A stretch of 18,201 nucleotides of DNA from VBDM01 sp041493345. Lineage in GTDB: Bacteria; Pseudomonadota; Gammaproteobacteria; Burkholderiales; SG8-39. Location: positions 1-18,201 of the forward strand of contig JBGPYQ010000046.1 in the NCBI GenBank assembly GCA_041493345.1, given 5' to 3'. Below the pieces are notes generated by a model. It saw nothing but the letters and a program-made list of their open reading frames with translations. It ran no database searches and had not been told where the DNA came from. The position numbers and the translations under genes are program-made. Of the stretch, positions 15,600-18,201 are shown one piece after another (position 1 is the stretch's first letter; each line of letters begins with the position of its first letter).

Positions 15600-17249
15600 T
15601 CAGGCGGCGCGCTCCTGCTCGAGTTTTCTCGTCACCATTTCGACCAGCGCTCTCTTTGACACCTTGCCGAATGTGGACTCGGGGAAGTCCGGGAGGATCT
15701 CCAGCCGCTCGGGCAGCTTGAACTTCGCGATCTCCTTTTCCATGAGGAATGCGACCAGATCCCCGAGCTTGAGGGACCGTCCTTTTTTTAGGATCACGCA
15801 TGCGCACATCTTCTCGCCCATGCCCGGGTCGGGCATGGCAACACAGGCGATGTTCTGCACCGCCGGATGCGACAGAACCAGATTCTCGATCTCCTCGGCG
15901 CTGATCTTCTCGCCGCCGCGGTTGATCAGGTCCTTCTTCCTGCCTTCGACGACGTAATTACCCGACGGATGCAGCCGCATGAGGTCCCCCGAGCGGAAGA
16001 AGCCGTCGGGCGTAAATTGGCGCGCGTTGTATTCAGGCACGCCGAAATAGCCGCGCAGCGTATAGGGGCCGCGGCAGGTCAGCTCACCCACCTCCCCCGG
16101 CGCCACCTCACCGCCATCGTCGTCGACCAGCTTCACCTCGTCGTCCGGGCAGATCGGCCGGCCACAGGTCTCCAGCCGCACCTCCTCCGGATCGTCCAGC
16201 CGCACGAACATCAGCAGGCCCTCGGACATTCCGAAATTCTCCTGCACGGTCGCGCTCGGGATGAGCTGCCTGGTGCGAAGCCGCACCTGCGGCTGCATGC
16301 GCTGGCCGCCGCTCTGGATCACCCGCAGGGACGAGAGATCGTACTGGCCGATGGACGGATCGTTGATCAGCCGGATGAGCAGCGCCGGCACCACCTTGAG
16401 GTGAGTGACCCTGTGCTCCTGAATGAGCCGGAACAGATTACCGGCCCGGGTGCTGGCCGAGAGCACCACCTTCGCGCCTTCGAACATGTAGCCCTGAAGA
16501 CCCGGGCAGGCAAGCGGCAGGTTATGCGCGATGGGCAAAGCCAGCAGCAGCACCGAGTCGCCCGTGACCCCGCACACCTTCGCGGCAGTCTTCGAGTTGT
16601 AGGCGTAGTCATTGTGGGTGCGCGGTATGAGCTTGGGCACGCCGGTCGTGCCGCCGGAGAGCTGGAATACCGCCGGATCGGTCGGGACTATCCTGATTTT
16701 GCGCAGATTCCGCGCCGGCCTCGCGGCGGGCCCCGAGATCAGCCGGGACAGCGAGAGAAAACCCGCCGGGGCCTCGCCCAGCACGATTCCCAGCCTTACG
16801 CAGGGCGATTCCCTGCGCACGCGCGCCACCATGTCGGTGAAATCGAAATCGCCGTAGCGGTCCGGGGTGACGCAGGCGGCGGCGCCCGAAAGCTTTGCGA
16901 ACTGGCTGACCTCCAGGAAGCGATGGGTAACCAGCGCCGCGACCGGAATGCAGCCGATCTTCTGCAACGCGAAATACAGATAGACGAACTCGATCACGTT
17001 GGGAAGCTGCACGACGACGCGGTCGAGGGGATTCAGCCCGGCGTCGAGCAGATTCAGCGCCAGGCGCTCGGAGACCTGATCGACTTCCGCGTAGGTGACG
17101 CGCAGGCCGCGGTCTATGAAGGCAATGCGCTCGGCGTACGACCTGAATGCCGCGGCAAACTCTTCGGCAAGAGACTTGTCCCGCCAATAGCCCTTTTCGC
17201 GGAAGCGTTTCGCGAATTCCGGCGGATATGGGACGACGCCTTGCAACAT
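15600..17249 (-). CDS. EntE/DhbE-type aryl-acid AMP ligase (2,3-dihydroxybenzoate or salicylate-like)
   Basis: A 549-residue ANL enzyme whose N-terminus (YPPEFAKRFREKGYW) and overall length match 2,3-dihydroxybenzoate/salicylate-activating ligases such as EntE and DhbE. Motifs: FQLSGGTTGVPKLIPRTHND (195-214), VQENFGMSEG (335-344), RSGDLMRLHPSGN (419-431), the hinge GRKKDLINRGGEKIS (436-450) and ESTFGKVSK with catalytic Lys529. It would activate an aryl acid for transfer to CoA or a carrier protein. ATG 17249 is chosen because AGGGA precedes it at good spacing and the -10 of the promoter lies over the longer alternative start (17297). No siderophore NRPS or EntA/B/C genes are nearby. It leads the minus-strand block, upstream of the amidohydrolase and SDR genes. 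Confidence 0.88.
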   Translation of the reverse strand: MLQGVVPYPPEFAKRFREKGYWRDKSLAEEFAAAFRSYAERIAFIDRGLRVTYAEVDQVSERLALNLLDAGLNPLDRVVVQLPNVIEFVYLYFALQKIGCIPVAALVTHRFLEVSQFAKLSGAAACVTPDRYGDFDFTDMVARVRRESPCVRLGIVLGEAPAGFLSLSRLISGPAARPARNLRKIRIVPTDPAVFQLSGGTTGVPKLIPRTHNDYAYNSKTAAKVCGVTGDSVLLLALPIAHNLPLACPGLQGYMFEGAKVVLSASTRAGNLFRLIQEHRVTHLKVVPALLIRLINDPSIGQYDLSSLRVIQSGGQRMQPQVRLRTRQLIPSATVQENFGMSEGLLMFVRLDDPEEVRLETCGRPICPDDEVKLVDDDGGEVAPGEVGELTCRGPYTLRGYFGVPEYNARQFTPDGFFRSGDLMRLHPSGNYVVEGRKKDLINRGGEKISAEEIENLVLSHPAVQNIACVAMPDPGMGEKMCACVILKKGRSLKLGDLVAFLMEKEIAKFKLPERLEILPDFPESTFGKVSKRALVEMVTRKLEQERAA

Positions 17250-17277
17250 TCCCCTTCCCTCATGCGCCGAGGGCCCG

Positions 17278-17285
17278 AAAAAAAA
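17278..17285 (-). repeat. T8 homopolymer in the leader of the ligase operon
   Basis: Eight consecutive T on the coding strand lie about 5-12 bases after the predicted transcription start and about 30 bases before the ligase start. Such a run can cause transcriptional slippage; it also creates the Phe run in the spurious longer start of the ligase. Confidence 0.6.
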
Positions 17286-17295
17286 GAACATGCTC

Positions 17296-17325
17296 ATTAT
17301 TGGATACGCTCATTTTTCGTGTCAA
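17296..17325 (-). promoter_or_regulatory. sigma70-type promoter of the minus-strand block
   Basis: On the minus strand, a perfect -35 TTGACA (17325-17320) is followed after 18 bp by AATAAT (17301-17296, 5 of 6 to consensus). It lies in the 88-base gap between the purA stop and the EntE-type ligase, giving a start near 17289 and a leader of about 40 bases. No intrinsic terminator for purA is visible in the gap, so readthrough from purA may add to transcription. Confidence 0.7.
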
Positions 17326-17337
17326 GCACGCCGCGGG

Positions 17338-18201
<864 letters not shown>

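Noticed and set aside
15600..17249. Siderophore (catecholate) biosynthesis locus
   Set aside because: The EntE-type ligase is not accompanied by isochorismate synthase, isochorismatase/aryl carrier or NRPS genes in the window.

Overview
The window comes from a GC-rich (by eye 60-65%) Gram-negative bacterium, most likely a betaproteobacterium. This rests on the housekeeping frame: the 5'-truncated purA at the right edge, a tRNA-Leu(CAG), rnr, and the first codons of an rlmB-like gene at the left edge. I recall purA / tRNA-Leu / rnr / rlmB as a betaproteobacterial neighbourhood; that assignment is from knowledge of the families, not from a search.

Layout, left to right: rlmB start (1-53, minus) and rnr (50-2245, minus); tRNA-Leu(CAG) on the plus strand with its own promoter overlapping the rnr start; a MipA/OmpV-type outer-membrane protein (2460-3320, plus); then a block of fifteen minus-strand genes from 17249 down to 3348, converging on the mipA-like gene; finally purA (17338 to the edge, minus).

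The minus-strand block has two parts. The upstream part (17249-13941) encodes an EntE/DhbE-type aryl-acid AMP ligase, an amidohydrolase-2 protein and a short-chain dehydrogenase. It sits behind a good sigma70-like promoter in the purA gap. The downstream part (13824-3348) is an aryl-polyene (APE)/xanthomonadin-like type II polyketide cluster: ACP, COG4648-type membrane protein, ApeH-like AMP ligase, ApeI-like dehydratase, LolA-like carrier, MMPL/RND exporter, membrane-anchored NodB-family deacetylase, SAM methyltransferase, ketosynthase, chain-length-factor-like half ketosynthase, ApeP-like dehydratase and FabG-like ketoreductase. Many junctions overlap by a few bases, so translational coupling is likely.

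Inferred job: an aryl acid is activated by an AMP ligase, loaded on the ACP, extended by the KS/CLF pair, reduced by the KR and dehydrated by two hotdog enzymes to a conjugated aryl polyene. This is possibly O-methylated and then moved to the outer membrane by the MMPL and LolA-like proteins. Compared with APE clusters as I know them, this one is reduced: I see one ACP, one full KS, no thioesterase, no acyl/glycosyltransferase, no DUF3261 lipoprotein and no aryl-acid source (ammonia lyase or chorismatase). It carries instead a NodB deacetylase and an adjacent EntE-type ligase/amidohydrolase/SDR trio. That combination is the most interesting thing in the window.
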